Shown here: piece by piece, positions 24,355-33,326 of the stretch
Layout of the letters: each line of letters opens with the position of its first letter
Numbering within the stretch: the stretch's first letter is position 1
DNA from: Litorimonas haliclonae
Lineage (GTDB): Bacteria > Pseudomonadota > Alphaproteobacteria > Caulobacterales > Maricaulaceae
Reading direction: 5' to 3'
Length of the DNA stretch: 64,000 nucleotides
Assembly (NCBI RefSeq): GCF_965138505.1
Contig: NZ_CBCSCO010000004.1
Location: forward strand, 62,001 to 126,000
Notes under the pieces: generated by a model
Told to the model about the DNA's origin: nothing
What the model saw: the letters and a program-made list of their open reading frames with translations, nothing else
Databases searched by the model: none
Made by a program: the position numbers and the translations under genes

Positions 24355-25200
24355 TTAAATAGCCCGAACAAATTTATTCAATCCTGGCCACCCGCCCGGA
24401 TTCCAACCGAGGTTGTTTAACTTCGTGCAATCCATTTCGGCTTTCTCGGATTTCGAAACAGCGCTTGGAAGTGATCTGTCTAACCCTTTGTGCTCTCCAT
24501 AGGCTTTAAGCAGGTCATGGCGATCGACGACTATGTCTGAGACATTGAAAGCCTGATTGGCCACCTGCTCTTTGGGTAAGGACAAGATTAGACGGATTGC
24601 CGCGACCAGATCGTTGCCGTGAAGTTCGGTTCCGGCGCGGGGCTCTATGGTTTTTCCGGCTTCGAAATCAGCAAAGAGTTTTGACCATTTGTGATCGGAA
24701 TTTGGCGTGGGATGGCCGTATATTCCAGTAGCCCGCAGACTGGTACCGATTACGTCAAGATTATTGAGCGCTTGCTCGACTTCCCATTTCATTTGTCCGT
24801 AAAGAGAAGTGGGATTGAGCGGGAGATCTTCGGTCAAACGCGTCGTCGCTGGGTATCCGTCATAGACCGCTCGGGAGGACAAAAAGAGGATACGCGGGAC
24901 GCCCGCATCTTTAGCGGCCTCAAATAACTTAACTGAGCCTTCCAAATTACGTTTTAGGAATCTGTTCGGGTCGTCGCCTTCGCCGCCCCGATACCGTCCG
25001 GGAATATGGTCAAAGGCGCAGTGTATCAGGGCGTCGGCCGTTGGAAGGCGTGTTGGGGGATTTTCCAAGTCAAAGGGAAGCCATTCGCCCTCATCGGGCT
25101 CGGAGCGGGTGAGATGAATGACTTTATCTCCGCGCCTTTTGGCATCTGCGATGATGAAACGCCCAATATAGCCGCTGCTTCCCGTGACGAGCAGTTTCAT
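24355..25200 (-). CDS. sqdC: SqdC-like NAD-dependent epimerase/dehydratase-family protein
   Basis: The 281-aa extended short-chain dehydrogenase has the N-terminal NAD(P) motif VTGSSGYIGRFI, DALIHCAFDHIPGR, the active-site pair in TSLYGQMKWEVEQ (Tyr-x3-Lys) and LFLSSRAVYDG. It is the third gene of a run whose other two members match SqdB and SqdD, the same order as the Rhodobacter sphaeroides sqdBDC operon. In that species SqdC is needed for normal sulfoquinovosyl-diacylglycerol synthesis although its exact step is unclear. The ATG overlaps the sqdD stop by 4 bp. The symbol rests mainly on operon context. Confidence 0.72.
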   Translation of the reverse strand: MKLLVTGSSGYIGRFIIADAKRRGDKVIHLTRSEPDEGEWLPFDLENPPTRLPTADALIHCAFDHIPGRYRGGEGDDPNRFLKRNLEGSVKLFEAAKDAGVPRILFLSSRAVYDGYPATTRLTEDLPLNPTSLYGQMKWEVEQALNNLDVIGTSLRATGIYGHPTPNSDHKWSKLFADFEAGKTIEPRAGTELHGNDLVAAIRLILSLPKEQVANQAFNVSDIVVDRHDLLKAYGEHKGLDRSLPSAVSKSEKAEMDCTKLNNLGWNPGGWPGLNKFVRAI

Positions 25201-26015
25201 TTCGGATTTGTCAGCGCGGCCAAATCGGGGGTTTCGCCATTTTTAAACTGCCACCACAAATCAATGAGCGGTTTGAGTTTTTCGGCCTTGGGGTGTTCGG
25301 CCTGCCACGGCTTTTCATATTGATAATGCAGGATGTGGATGGAGTTCCAGTCCCAGAGAGCGGGTAAATTGAACCACACATATTGAAGCATATTGTAGAA
25401 AACGGGGAGGCCGTGCCAGTTCGGGAAATAATGCTCTAGAAAAGTTTGGTCTGTTCGTCGCCAGAAGGTGTCTTCGGCGCCTAAAGCCTCAAGCATTTTC
25501 GCGTAAGTGTCCTTTGACGGGCGGGCGGTGAATACGCCGGAGTTTAGGCGGTGGAAATCGACGACGCTTTCATAGACATTGGGCGCGGCGCAAAATTCCG
25601 GGTAATTAAATAAAACATCGCAATTTTTGAGCATCAAGGCGTCAGCGTCGATGAAGACGACTGACCTGTATTCCGTCATTTCCCAGAGACGTAATTTGGC
25701 GAAATTATCGAGCGGCGTGTGGAATTTCGGTTTCTCGCCCTTGGTGAAGGGGGCGGCGTCATGTTGCGCCTTGCGGGAGTGGCGCGCGTTAAACGCGTCA
25801 CTCATCGGTAAAAGCTCTATCTCCACCAGACGCACGCCCATCCCTTGGAGTGTTTTCAAATCGTTTTCAGAAACACCGCCCGTATGCATCACCACCTTAT
25901 CCGCCTCTGTGCCGGTCAGGGCGATGGAGCGCATAAGCGCCTCTGCCCCGTCGGCATAGTCGGCATTGGTGACAAGAGTCACATAGGCGTGGTTAGCAAT
26001 AGGAGCGGCGGTCAT
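25197..26015 (-). CDS. sqdD: GT8-family glycosyltransferase, SqdD-like
   Basis: The 272-aa glycogenin-like family 8 transferase has HAYVTLVTNADYADGAEALMRSI at the N-terminus, the DxD metal-binding motif in VVFIDADALMLKNCD near residue 120, and FHRLNSGVFTARPS and RTDQTFLEHYF further on. SqdD of R. sphaeroides is a GT8 protein proposed to transfer sulfoquinovose from UDP-sulfoquinovose to diacylglycerol. Placement three bases after sqdB and overlapping sqdC supports the same role here. No membrane segment is seen, so it would act at the inner face of the cytoplasmic membrane. Confidence 0.8.
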   Translation of the reverse strand: MTAAPIANHAYVTLVTNADYADGAEALMRSIALTGTEADKVVMHTGGVSENDLKTLQGMGVRLVEIELLPMSDAFNARHSRKAQHDAAPFTKGEKPKFHTPLDNFAKLRLWEMTEYRSVVFIDADALMLKNCDVLFNYPEFCAAPNVYESVVDFHRLNSGVFTARPSKDTYAKMLEALGAEDTFWRRTDQTFLEHYFPNWHGLPVFYNMLQYVWFNLPALWDWNSIHILHYQYEKPWQAEHPKAEKLKPLIDLWWQFKNGETPDLAALTNPK

Positions 26016-26018
26016 TTG

Positions 26019-27239
26019 CTATGACACAGACTTGAGGCGTTTTCCTTCAGGGTCTGTTTCGACGCGGTTCGCAATATCCTTGGTCCAAGCGGAGAGGGCG
26101 CGAACGCGGCTGCGATCCACGCGGTGGGCGTATTTCTTTGCCACTTCCACGACTTCATCGAGAAGACCTTCGGCCAAGGTGGTCGGCTCTAAGCCAAGTG
26201 CGAGGAATTGATCATTTTTCACGATGAGATCGTTTTCCGGCGCTTCCTTTCGCGGGTTGGCGATATTGGCAATTTTGGCGCCCGTCATGTCGGAAATGAG
26301 CTTTGCCAAATCCCGGATGCGGTGCGTCTCCGTCATCTGGTTATAGATTTTGACGCGGTCGCCGGCGGCGGGCGGCGTGTCGAGGGCCAGCTCGATACAT
26401 TTCACGCTGTCCTTAATATGGATGAAGGCGCGGGTCTGGCCGCCTGTGCCGTGCACCGTCAGCGGGTAATCAATGGCCGCCTGGATGAGGAAACGGTTGA
26501 GGACCGTGCCGTAATCGCCGTCATAATCGAACCGGTTGATAAGCTGTTCATGGCGCTGCGTCTGTTCGGTATGCGTGCCCCAGACAATGCCTTGATGGAG
26601 ATCTGTAATGCGGAGGCCGTCATTCTGCGCGTAGAATTGGAACAGGATCTGATCCATGCTTTTGGTCATGTGATAGACGGAGCCCGGCTTGGTCGGGTAA
26701 AGCACTTCCAGCCCTTTTTTCTCGCCTTCCAGATTTTCAATCTCGACGTCGAGATAACCTTCCGGGATGGCGGCGCCGACGCTAGAATAGCCGTAAACGC
26801 CCATCGTGCCCAGATGCACCAAATGCGCGTCAATTCCGGTTTCGACCATCGCTGTGAGGAGGTTGTGCGTGGCGTTGACGTTATTATTGACCGTGTAGAC
26901 CTTATGTCGGTCGGACTTCATGGAGTAAGGCGCGGCGCGCTGCTCGGCGAAATGGATGATGGAGTCAGGCTTGTGGTCGGCGAGCCATTGACGGAGAATC
27001 TGGTAATCCCGGGCAATGTCTATCAGGTGAAAATGCAGGCGGCGTCCGGTAAGTTCATACCAGATCCGGCAACGTTCTTGGATGGAATCCATCGGGGTGA
27101 GGGACTGGACGCCAAGCTCTGTGTCGATCCAGCGTCGGGACAAATTGTCGATGATGTGAACCTCGTGGCCCAAATCCGACAAATGCAATACGGTCGGCCA
27201 TCCGACAAATCCATCTCCACCTAAGACTGCGATTTTCAT
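26019..27239 (-). CDS. sqdB: UDP-sulfoquinovose synthase
   Basis: The 406-aa extended SDR enzyme makes UDP-sulfoquinovose from UDP-glucose and sulfite, the head-group donor of the sulfolipid SQDG. It begins KIAVLGGDGFVGWPTVLHLSDLG and has IIHFAEQRAAPYSM, LGTMGVYGY, the active-site Tyr-x3-Lys in GSVYHMTKSMDQ, RITDLHQGIVWG and the family-specific FDYDGDYGTVLNRFL and VHGTGGQTRAFIHI. These features separate it from UDP-glucose 4-epimerases. It is the first gene of sqdBDC. A palindrome lies in its upstream region. Confidence 0.92.
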   Translation of the reverse strand: MKIAVLGGDGFVGWPTVLHLSDLGHEVHIIDNLSRRWIDTELGVQSLTPMDSIQERCRIWYELTGRRLHFHLIDIARDYQILRQWLADHKPDSIIHFAEQRAAPYSMKSDRHKVYTVNNNVNATHNLLTAMVETGIDAHLVHLGTMGVYGYSSVGAAIPEGYLDVEIENLEGEKKGLEVLYPTKPGSVYHMTKSMDQILFQFYAQNDGLRITDLHQGIVWGTHTEQTQRHEQLINRFDYDGDYGTVLNRFLIQAAIDYPLTVHGTGGQTRAFIHIKDSVKCIELALDTPPAAGDRVKIYNQMTETHRIRDLAKLISDMTGAKIANIANPRKEAPENDLIVKNDQFLALGLEPTTLAEGLLDEVVEVAKKYAHRVDRSRVRALSAWTKDIANRVETDPEGKRLKSVS

Positions 27240-27279
27240 TCTTCTCTCCGGTTATCTATTCCTATCTGGTCGTTATACA

Positions 27280-27304
27280 GAGACATTATATGAAGTCATG
27301 TCTC
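27280..27304. promoter_or_regulatory. Inverted repeat upstream of sqdB
   Basis: GAGACA-N13-TGTCTC lies about 40 bp upstream of the sqdB start, in the 126-bp gap behind the antiporter gene. It is a candidate operator for the sulfolipid operon, which in other bacteria is often raised under phosphate limitation. It does not look like a PhoB box. Confidence 0.35.
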
Positions 27305-27365
27305 CACATCAAATTTCATATAAATGACATAGACGGCCCAGGCGGGTGGGCTCGGAGCGGGCTTC

Positions 27366-28658
27366 CTATAAAAGCGTCGGATCGACATTGCGCCGGACAA
27401 CCGTCTTCACGGTCAGGCCCTGCACAATGATAGAGAAAATCACGATGCCGTAGGTCGCCGTCAGAATGAGTGGTTTATACTCATTATCCGGCAGAGCGAG
27501 GGCGAGGGCGACGGAAATGCCGCCGCGCACGCCGCCCCAAGTCAGGACGGGAACCGCGCCTTTGGCGAAATCCTTAAACGTTCCGATGACTTTCATCGGC
27601 ACATAAACGGCGCAGAGACGGGCCAGCAGAACCAGCGGAATCGCTATCAATGTGATAATTGCAAATTTCGGCGCGAGGCCAAGCACCAGAATTTCCAAGC
27701 CGATGAGCAGGAAAAGCACCGAGTTTAAAATCTCGTCGACCATCTCCCAAAACCCGAACAGGGCGGATTTTGTATGTTCGGACATAGCGAAGGCCGCGCC
27801 CTTATTGCCGATCATCAGACCTGCCACGACGACGGCGATGGGGCCGGAGAGATGATGTCCGAGGATGTTGATTCGCTGCGCCAAGGCGTAAGTGCCGGCA
27901 ACCAGGGCGAGACTGATGAGGACTTCGATCGCGTGTTCATCAATGCGGCGCATCATACGATAGCCAATCCACCCAGCTAGGAGACCGAGCGCTGCGCCGC
28001 CAATCGCGTCCACAACAAACAGCTCGATAATATCCCATATACCTATCGCGGCGTGAGCGGCGTCCGCATTGCCTGTAGATCCGACCGCGATGGCGAGAAG
28101 GATAGTAAAGACAACAACCCCGACGCCGTCATTAAACAGGCTTTCGCCGGCAATTTTCGTCTCCAGCGTTTTCGGCATTTTGACGGTTTTCAGGATAGAG
28201 AGAACGGCGACCGGGTCTGTTGGGGAAATCAGAGAGCCAAAGACCAAGGCCCAGATATAAGGAAGGTTCACTCCAAAGAGCTGGGCAAGGTAATAAAATC
28301 CCGTCCCGACGATGAAGGTCGAGAGAATAACGCCGAAGGTCGCCATGCTCCCGATCTCCAGCTTGGCGCTTCGGAGTTTGGAGAAATCGACATGCAGGGC
28401 TCCGGCAAAGAGAAGAAAGCCGAGCATACCCTTCATCAGGGTTTCATTGAAATCTATCTGCCCTAGGGCCGCTTGCAGCGTATCCGTCATGGAAAGCTGT
28501 GGGAACATGGCCTCGGAAGCTAAAAGCAGGAAGGACGCGACCAGCGCCATGATCAAAAGGCCGATGGTGTGAGGGAGTCTTATATAGGCGTGATTAACCC
28601 AGGATAGAATGGCCGACAGCACGAGCAATAGCGCCGCGATTTCAAATATACTCAACAT
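27366..28658 (-). CDS. CPA1-family cation:proton antiporter (NhaP-like)
   Basis: The protein has 430 aa from the ATG at 28658, which is preceded by GGGAGA at five bases; the longer frame from 28688 would include that site. About twelve transmembrane segments are seen. The membrane motif FGSLISPTDPVAVLSILK and GESLFNDGVGVVVFTIL carry the acidic residues used for ion exchange in NhaP/NHE-type antiporters, and WGGVRGGISVALAL is a further family signature. No long cytoplasmic TrkA-C tail is present. It probably exports Na+ or K+ in exchange for protons for pH and salt tolerance. It is divergent from fabD. Confidence 0.9.
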   Translation of the reverse strand: MLSIFEIAALLLVLSAILSWVNHAYIRLPHTIGLLIMALVASFLLLASEAMFPQLSMTDTLQAALGQIDFNETLMKGMLGFLLFAGALHVDFSKLRSAKLEIGSMATFGVILSTFIVGTGFYYLAQLFGVNLPYIWALVFGSLISPTDPVAVLSILKTVKMPKTLETKIAGESLFNDGVGVVVFTILLAIAVGSTGNADAAHAAIGIWDIIELFVVDAIGGAALGLLAGWIGYRMMRRIDEHAIEVLISLALVAGTYALAQRINILGHHLSGPIAVVVAGLMIGNKGAAFAMSEHTKSALFGFWEMVDEILNSVLFLLIGLEILVLGLAPKFAIITLIAIPLVLLARLCAVYVPMKVIGTFKDFAKGAVPVLTWGGVRGGISVALALALPDNEYKPLILTATYGIVIFSIIVQGLTVKTVVRRNVDPTLL

Positions 28659-28818
28659 AAGGTCTCCCGCCCCGAATAATTTTGACAAACTACGCCTTGA
28701 GGAGTGGCTTGCAAGAAAATATCCGTTAAAAGACCCCTTTAAAACAAAGGGATTGGCAGTTGACCTTGTCGCCCGCTTTTCTAGGCTATGGGTTCAACAC
28801 GAATAGGTAGATGAATAT

Positions 28819-29760
28819 ATGACATTCGCATTTATTTTTCCGGGACAAGGCAGCCAGTCCGTTGGCATGGGCAAGGACTTGGCAGACGCTTTTCCAGCGG
28901 CCCGCCGCGTTTTTGAAGAGGTGGACGACGCGCTCGATCAAAAACTATCCGACCTTATGTTTAACGGCCCGATGGAAGATTTGACGCTTACGACAAATAC
29001 GCAGCCGGCTTTGATGGCCTGCTCCATGGCGGCGATGGCCGTCTTGGCCGAAGAGTTTGGGTTCAAGGCCAAAGATCAGGCATTTCTGGCAGGGCATTCC
29101 CTCGGTGAGTATTCAGCGCTTTGTGCGGCCGGGTCTATCACCTTGGCAGACACAGCAAAGCTTTTGCGGATTCGCGGCGACGCGATGCAAGCGGCTGTCC
29201 CTGTCGATGCAGGCGCCATGGCAGCACTTCTGGGCGCGAGCGTTAAGCAAGCCGAGGCGGCGGCCGAAGCCGGATCCAAACACGGCATTTGCCAAATCGC
29301 CAATGATAACGCGACCGGCCAGATTGTCCTGTCAGGCGAAAAAGACGCGGTTCAGGCCGCGGTCGATGCGTGTTCTGATTTGGGGATTAAAAAAGCGATG
29401 ATGCTTAACGTATCCGCGCCTTTTCATTGCGACATGATGATGCCTGCGGCGGCGAAAATGCGCGAAGCTCTGGCGCACCAGACGATATTAGAGCCGTCAG
29501 TGCCTGTCGTGAATAATGTCACGGCGCGCCCGGTCACAGATCCGGACCAAATTCGCGAAGACCTGATCACACAAGTCACAGGCCGCGTCCGGTGGCGGGA
29601 ATCCATTGAATGGATGACCGCAAATGGTGTCGAATTGTTTGCCGAGCCCGGAACCGGCAAAGTGCTCACGGTTATGCTCAAACGTATTGTCAAAGATGTC
29701 GAAGGGGTGGCGCTCAATTCTCCCGAATCGCTCGAAGCCTTCGCCCAAAAAATAAAATAA
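28819..29760 (+). CDS. fabD: Malonyl-CoA:ACP transacylase
   Basis: The 313-aa enzyme transfers malonate from CoA to acyl carrier protein to prime fatty acid elongation. It begins FIFPGQGSQSVGMGKDL; the nucleophile is Ser94 in LAGHSLGEYSAL, the carboxylate-binding Arg is in LLRIRGDAMQ, and the catalytic His is in VSAPFHCDMM. The length is normal. It opens the fabD-fabG-acpP-fabF cluster; fabG follows after 20 bp. Confidence 0.96.
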   Translation: MTFAFIFPGQGSQSVGMGKDLADAFPAARRVFEEVDDALDQKLSDLMFNGPMEDLTLTTNTQPALMACSMAAMAVLAEEFGFKAKDQAFLAGHSLGEYSALCAAGSITLADTAKLLRIRGDAMQAAVPVDAGAMAALLGASVKQAEAAAEAGSKHGICQIANDNATGQIVLSGEKDAVQAAVDACSDLGIKKAMMLNVSAPFHCDMMMPAAAKMREALAHQTILEPSVPVVNNVTARPVTDPDQIREDLITQVTGRVRWRESIEWMTANGVELFAEPGTGKVLTVMLKRIVKDVEGVALNSPESLEAFAQKIK

Positions 29761-29780
29761 AGCCAAAAATAGGATAAGTT

Positions 29781-30521
29781 ATGTTTGATCTCAGCGGAAA
29801 ACGCGCGCTTGTGACAGGCGCAACCGGAGGCCTTGGCGGCTCCATTGCTAAAATGCTCCACGCGCAAGGCGCGCATGTTGCCCTTTCAGGCACGAGAGCG
29901 GAAAAACTCGAAGGACTGGCCTCAGAGCTCGGCGACGGCGCTTTCGTCACGCCGTGTAACCTGTCAGACGGCGACGCGGTAGACGCGCTGCCGGGTCAAG
30001 CGGCGGAAGCCCTTGGCGGTCCAGTGGATATTCTTGTCGCGAATGCGGGCATTACCCGCGACGGCTTGTTGATGCGCATGAAGCAAGACGATTGGGATTT
30101 GGTTCAAAAAGTAAACCTCGAAGCGTATTTTCGTCTCTCCAAAGCCTGTCTGCGTCCTATGATGAAGTCCCGTTGGGGCCGCATTATCGGAATTACATCC
30201 ATCGTGGGCGTCACCGGAAACCCCGGACAGACGAATTACGCGGCCTCCAAAGCCGGTATGATTGGGTTTTCAAAATCTCTGGCACAAGAAGTGGCAAGCC
30301 GGGGAATCACCGTGAACACTATTGCGCCCGGATTCATTACTTCGCCGATGACGGATGAGTTAAATGACGCTCAAAGAGAGGCGACTCTGGCAAAAATTCC
30401 GGCCGGAGAGCTAGGCACAGGCGAAGATATTGCCGCCGCTGCGCTATATCTTGCGTCTCAAGAAGCCAATTACGTCACGGGTCAGACCCTGCACGTAAAT
30501 GGCGGAATGGCGATGATTTAA
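29781..30521 (+). CDS. fabG: 3-Oxoacyl-ACP reductase
   Basis: The 246-aa short-chain dehydrogenase performs the NADPH-dependent reduction of 3-oxoacyl-ACP. The cofactor motif is ALVTGATGGLGGSIAKML, followed by LVANAGITRDGLLMRM. The catalytic Ser and Tyr-x3-Lys are in ITSIVGVTGNPGQTNYAASKAGMIGFS, and the C-terminal signature is GQTLHVNGGMAMI. These motifs and its place between fabD and acpP separate it from the many general SDR proteins. Confidence 0.95.
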   Translation: MFDLSGKRALVTGATGGLGGSIAKMLHAQGAHVALSGTRAEKLEGLASELGDGAFVTPCNLSDGDAVDALPGQAAEALGGPVDILVANAGITRDGLLMRMKQDDWDLVQKVNLEAYFRLSKACLRPMMKSRWGRIIGITSIVGVTGNPGQTNYAASKAGMIGFSKSLAQEVASRGITVNTIAPGFITSPMTDELNDAQREATLAKIPAGELGTGEDIAAAALYLASQEANYVTGQTLHVNGGMAMI

Positions 30522-30720
30522 TCAGAATTTGGGGGTGTTTTTACCCACATTTTCACGGTAATAAGGCTCTGGTCACTTGTTTTGGGGTGTGCTAACCCGC
30601 CGCAGCACTTAATATTGGAAGGTCTCCAATATAGGATCGTTGCTTGTAATTTAGGTAACTCACCTTATTTGCTAGCCGTAACCGCCGGAAGAAAACCCGG
30701 CTACAGTAAAAGGAAAGTCT
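30522..30720 (+). promoter_or_regulatory. acpP upstream region with palindrome
   Basis: This 199-bp gap between fabG and acpP is long enough for an independent acpP promoter, common because ACP is needed in large amounts. It holds the palindrome ATATTGGA-aggtc-TCCAATAT at 30612-30632 and a G/C-rich hairpin close to the fabG stop (around 30530-30547, TGGG...CCCA) that may attenuate read-through. The acpP ATG is preceded by AAAGGAAAG. Confidence 0.5.
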
Positions 30721-30957
30721 ATGTCAGACGTATTAGCCCGTGTAAAAAAGATGGTCGTAGAGCATCTTGACGTTGAAGAATCGAAAGTCACGGAAAACGC
30801 CCACTTCATCGATGATCTTGGCGCAGACAGCCTCGACAATGTTGAGCTTGTCATGGCGTTTGAAGAAGAATTCGATATCGAGATCCCTGATGATGCCGCC
30901 GAGCACATCCAAACTGTCGGCGATGCTGTTAAATTCATCTCTGAAAAAGTCGACTAG
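30721..30957 (+). CDS. acpP: Acyl carrier protein
   Basis: The 78-aa acidic four-helix protein carries acyl chains on a phosphopantetheine arm. The attachment site is Ser37 in DLGADSLDNVELVMAFEEEF, and IEIPDDAAEHIQTVGDAVKFI is the usual helix III-IV region. The length and sequence are typical of the main fatty-acid ACP. It lies 20 bp upstream of fabF. Confidence 0.97.
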   Translation: MSDVLARVKKMVVEHLDVEESKVTENAHFIDDLGADSLDNVELVMAFEEEFDIEIPDDAAEHIQTVGDAVKFISEKVD

Positions 30958-30977
30958 ACTAAAGGTAGATATATCGC

Positions 30978-32276
30978 ATGAGACGGGTTGTTGTTACAGG
31001 CCTGGGCCTAATTACGCCCGTCGGATGCGGTGTTGAGACTGCATGGAAAGCGATTCTGGACGGAAAGTCCGGCGCTTCTAAAATAGAACATTTCGACGTC
31101 AGCGACATTGCTTGCAAAATCGCTGCCGTCATTCCCCGCGCCGATGGCCGGGCAGGGGGAAGCCCCGATCAAGAAGGGGTTTTTAACCCCGACGATGTGA
31201 TGAGTGCGCGTGACGCCAAACGCATCGATGATTTTATTCTCTACTCCATTGCTGCCTCTGATGAAGCCTTGAAGGATTCCGGTTGGAACCCTGTCGAGGA
31301 AGGTCAAGAAGCGCAGGAACGCACTGGCGTTATGTTTGGCTCCGGTATTGGCGGACTGCAAACGACTTACGATGCGTCAATTACCCTTCACGAAAAGGGC
31401 CCGAGACGGCTCTCTCCTTTCGTTATTCCCGCGATGTTGATCAATCTGGCCTCTGGTCAGGTTTCGATCCGTCATGGCCTAAAAGGGCCAAACCACTCAG
31501 TTGTCACCGCCTGTGCCACAGGGGCGCACGCTATCGGCGATGCCGGGCGTATGATTGCCCATGGCGACGCTGATGTCATGGTGGCCGGCGGCGGAGAAAG
31601 CTCTATCAACCGTTTGGGAATTGCCTCTTTCGTGGCCTGTCGCGCCATGACCACCGGATTTAATGACACGCCTGAAAAAGCGTCCCGCCCTTATGATAAA
31701 GACCGCGACGGATTTTTGATGGGCGAAGGCGCAGGTGCCGTTGTTCTCGAAGAATATGAACATGCCAAAGCGCGCGGCGCCAAGATTTATGCGGAATTGG
31801 TGGGTTACGGCCTCTCCGGTGATGCCTATCATATTACAAGCCCAGCGCCGGAAGGCGAAGGCGGACATCGCGCCATGAAGGCGGCTCTCGCCGGATCCGG
31901 CTTGAAAGCTGAAGACATTGGCTATGTAAACGCACATGGCACCTCCACGCCGATGGGGGATGAGCTTGAAGTTCGCGCCGTTGAAAAACTATTGGGTGAT
32001 CACGCAAAGAATGCGTCTATGTCTTCGACGAAATCAGCGACAGGGCATCTTTTAGGCGCCGCTGGCGCTGTAGAAGCTATTTTCTCTATCTTGGCGCTTC
32101 GGGATCAAATGGCCCCGCCCACGCTCAATCTGGACAATCCATCCGTCGATACGGAGCTCGATCTCGTCCCGCATAAGGCCAAGCCGATTAAAGCCAAAGC
32201 CGTGATGTCCAATTCATTTGGATTTGGCGGTACAAATGCGGCTGTTATCTTCGCGCAAGCGCCCGAATCTGATTAG
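30978..32276 (+). CDS. fabF: 3-Oxoacyl-ACP synthase II
   Basis: The 432-aa condensing enzyme has RRVVVTGLGLITPVGCGVETAW at the N-terminus and nucleophile Cys in VVTACATGAHAIGDA. The two active-site His residues are in VNAHGTSTPMGDELE and SATGHLLGAAGAVEA, and NSFGFGGTNAAVIF closes the protein. It elongates acyl-ACP with malonyl-ACP. It is about 15-20 residues longer than the usual 410-415 because of an insertion near residues 55-65 (RADGRAGGSPDQ). mltG follows after 9 bp. Confidence 0.95.
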   Translation: MRRVVVTGLGLITPVGCGVETAWKAILDGKSGASKIEHFDVSDIACKIAAVIPRADGRAGGSPDQEGVFNPDDVMSARDAKRIDDFILYSIAASDEALKDSGWNPVEEGQEAQERTGVMFGSGIGGLQTTYDASITLHEKGPRRLSPFVIPAMLINLASGQVSIRHGLKGPNHSVVTACATGAHAIGDAGRMIAHGDADVMVAGGGESSINRLGIASFVACRAMTTGFNDTPEKASRPYDKDRDGFLMGEGAGAVVLEEYEHAKARGAKIYAELVGYGLSGDAYHITSPAPEGEGGHRAMKAALAGSGLKAEDIGYVNAHGTSTPMGDELEVRAVEKLLGDHAKNASMSSTKSATGHLLGAAGAVEAIFSILALRDQMAPPTLNLDNPSVDTELDLVPHKAKPIKAKAVMSNSFGFGGTNAAVIFAQAPESD

Positions 32277-32285
32277 ACAGGGCAA

Positions 32286-33326
32286 ATGGCCCGAACTTCT
32301 AAAAAACCGAGTACTTTAGCAAAGCGTGATAAGCGTGTTTTGGGGCTAATCGCCGTGGTCGCGCTCATCACCTTTTTTGGCGGTTTGGTTCTCGCGGCCT
32401 ATGCGGCGGTGAATTATAAATATGAAACGCGCATGTCTCTTGACGCGCCCCGGGACCCGGTCGTTTTCGAAGTGCCTAAGGGCAGCGGTTTATCGTCCAT
32501 TGCAACCCGGCTCGAAGGCCAGGAGCTGGTTGAGAGTGCCTTCATCTTCAAACTCGTAACGAAAATGCGCGGCAATGAAGCGAATTTTAAAGCCGGAGAA
32601 TTCCTCTTGACGCCCGGCGATCCGATGGCGAAAATCTATACAGATTTGGCTGAGGGGCAGGCTATTCTCTATCCTGTGACGATTGCCGAAGGGCTTTCCA
32701 GTCGACAGGTTATGGCGACACTCGATCTCATTCCAACGCTCATAGATGATAACCCTCCAGTGCCGGCGGAAGGGACGCTTTTGCCCGAAACGTATCTGAC
32801 CCCGCGCGATATGAAGCAGTCCGAACTGATTGCGAAAATGCAGGCCGCGCAAAAGGACGTTCTGGACACGCTCTGGGAGAACCGGGCAGCGGATTTGCCG
32901 GTTACAACAAAAGCCGAGGCCATTACTTTGGCGTCCGTTGTTGAAAAAGAAACGGGCATCGGTAGCGAACGCGATGAAGTTGCCGGGGTCTTTGTGAACC
33001 GCCTCAATCGCGGCATGATGCTTCAATCCGACCCGACCATAATCTACGGCATAACCAAAGGCTTGCCTATTGGGCGCCGCATTCGCCGCAGCGAAATCAA
33101 CGCGCGGACGGATTGGAATACCTATCAAATGACCGGCCTGCCCAAGACCCCTATTTGTAATCCTGGAAAAGAGGCTCTGGCCGCGGTACTCAATCCCGCG
33201 AAGACAGATAATATTTATTTCGTCGCGGACGGGACGGGCGGGCATGTGTTCGCAACATCCCTCTCGCAGCATCAACTCAATGTGGCCAAGTGGCGGCAAA
33301 TTCAGCGGCAAAGAGGGGAACGATAA
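32286..33326 (+). CDS. mltG: Endolytic murein transglycosylase MltG
   Basis: This 346-aa YceG-like protein has one N-terminal transmembrane helix (VLGLIAVVALITFFGGLVLAAYAAV, about residues 18-42), a LysM-like subdomain (VFEVPKGSGLSSIATRLEGQELV) and the catalytic domain. The catalytic Glu is in LASVVEKETGIGSERDEVAGVF, and SDPTIIYGI and NTYQMTGLPKTPICNPG follow. It cleaves nascent peptidoglycan strands and sets glycan chain length. The gene overlaps gmk (TAATG). Co-location with fab genes and gmk is frequent in this class. Confidence 0.94.
   Translation: MARTSKKPSTLAKRDKRVLGLIAVVALITFFGGLVLAAYAAVNYKYETRMSLDAPRDPVVFEVPKGSGLSSIATRLEGQELVESAFIFKLVTKMRGNEANFKAGEFLLTPGDPMAKIYTDLAEGQAILYPVTIAEGLSSRQVMATLDLIPTLIDDNPPVPAEGTLLPETYLTPRDMKQSELIAKMQAAQKDVLDTLWENRAADLPVTTKAEAITLASVVEKETGIGSERDEVAGVFVNRLNRGMMLQSDPTIIYGITKGLPIGRRIRRSEINARTDWNTYQMTGLPKTPICNPGKEALAAVLNPAKTDNIYFVADGTGGHVFATSLSQHQLNVAKWRQIQRQRGER

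Noticed and set aside
26208..27224. 338-codon open frame on the plus strand
   Set aside because: It lies entirely opposite sqdB, has no family-like motif, and its codons mirror the well-conserved sqdB frame. Long antisense frames are expected here.
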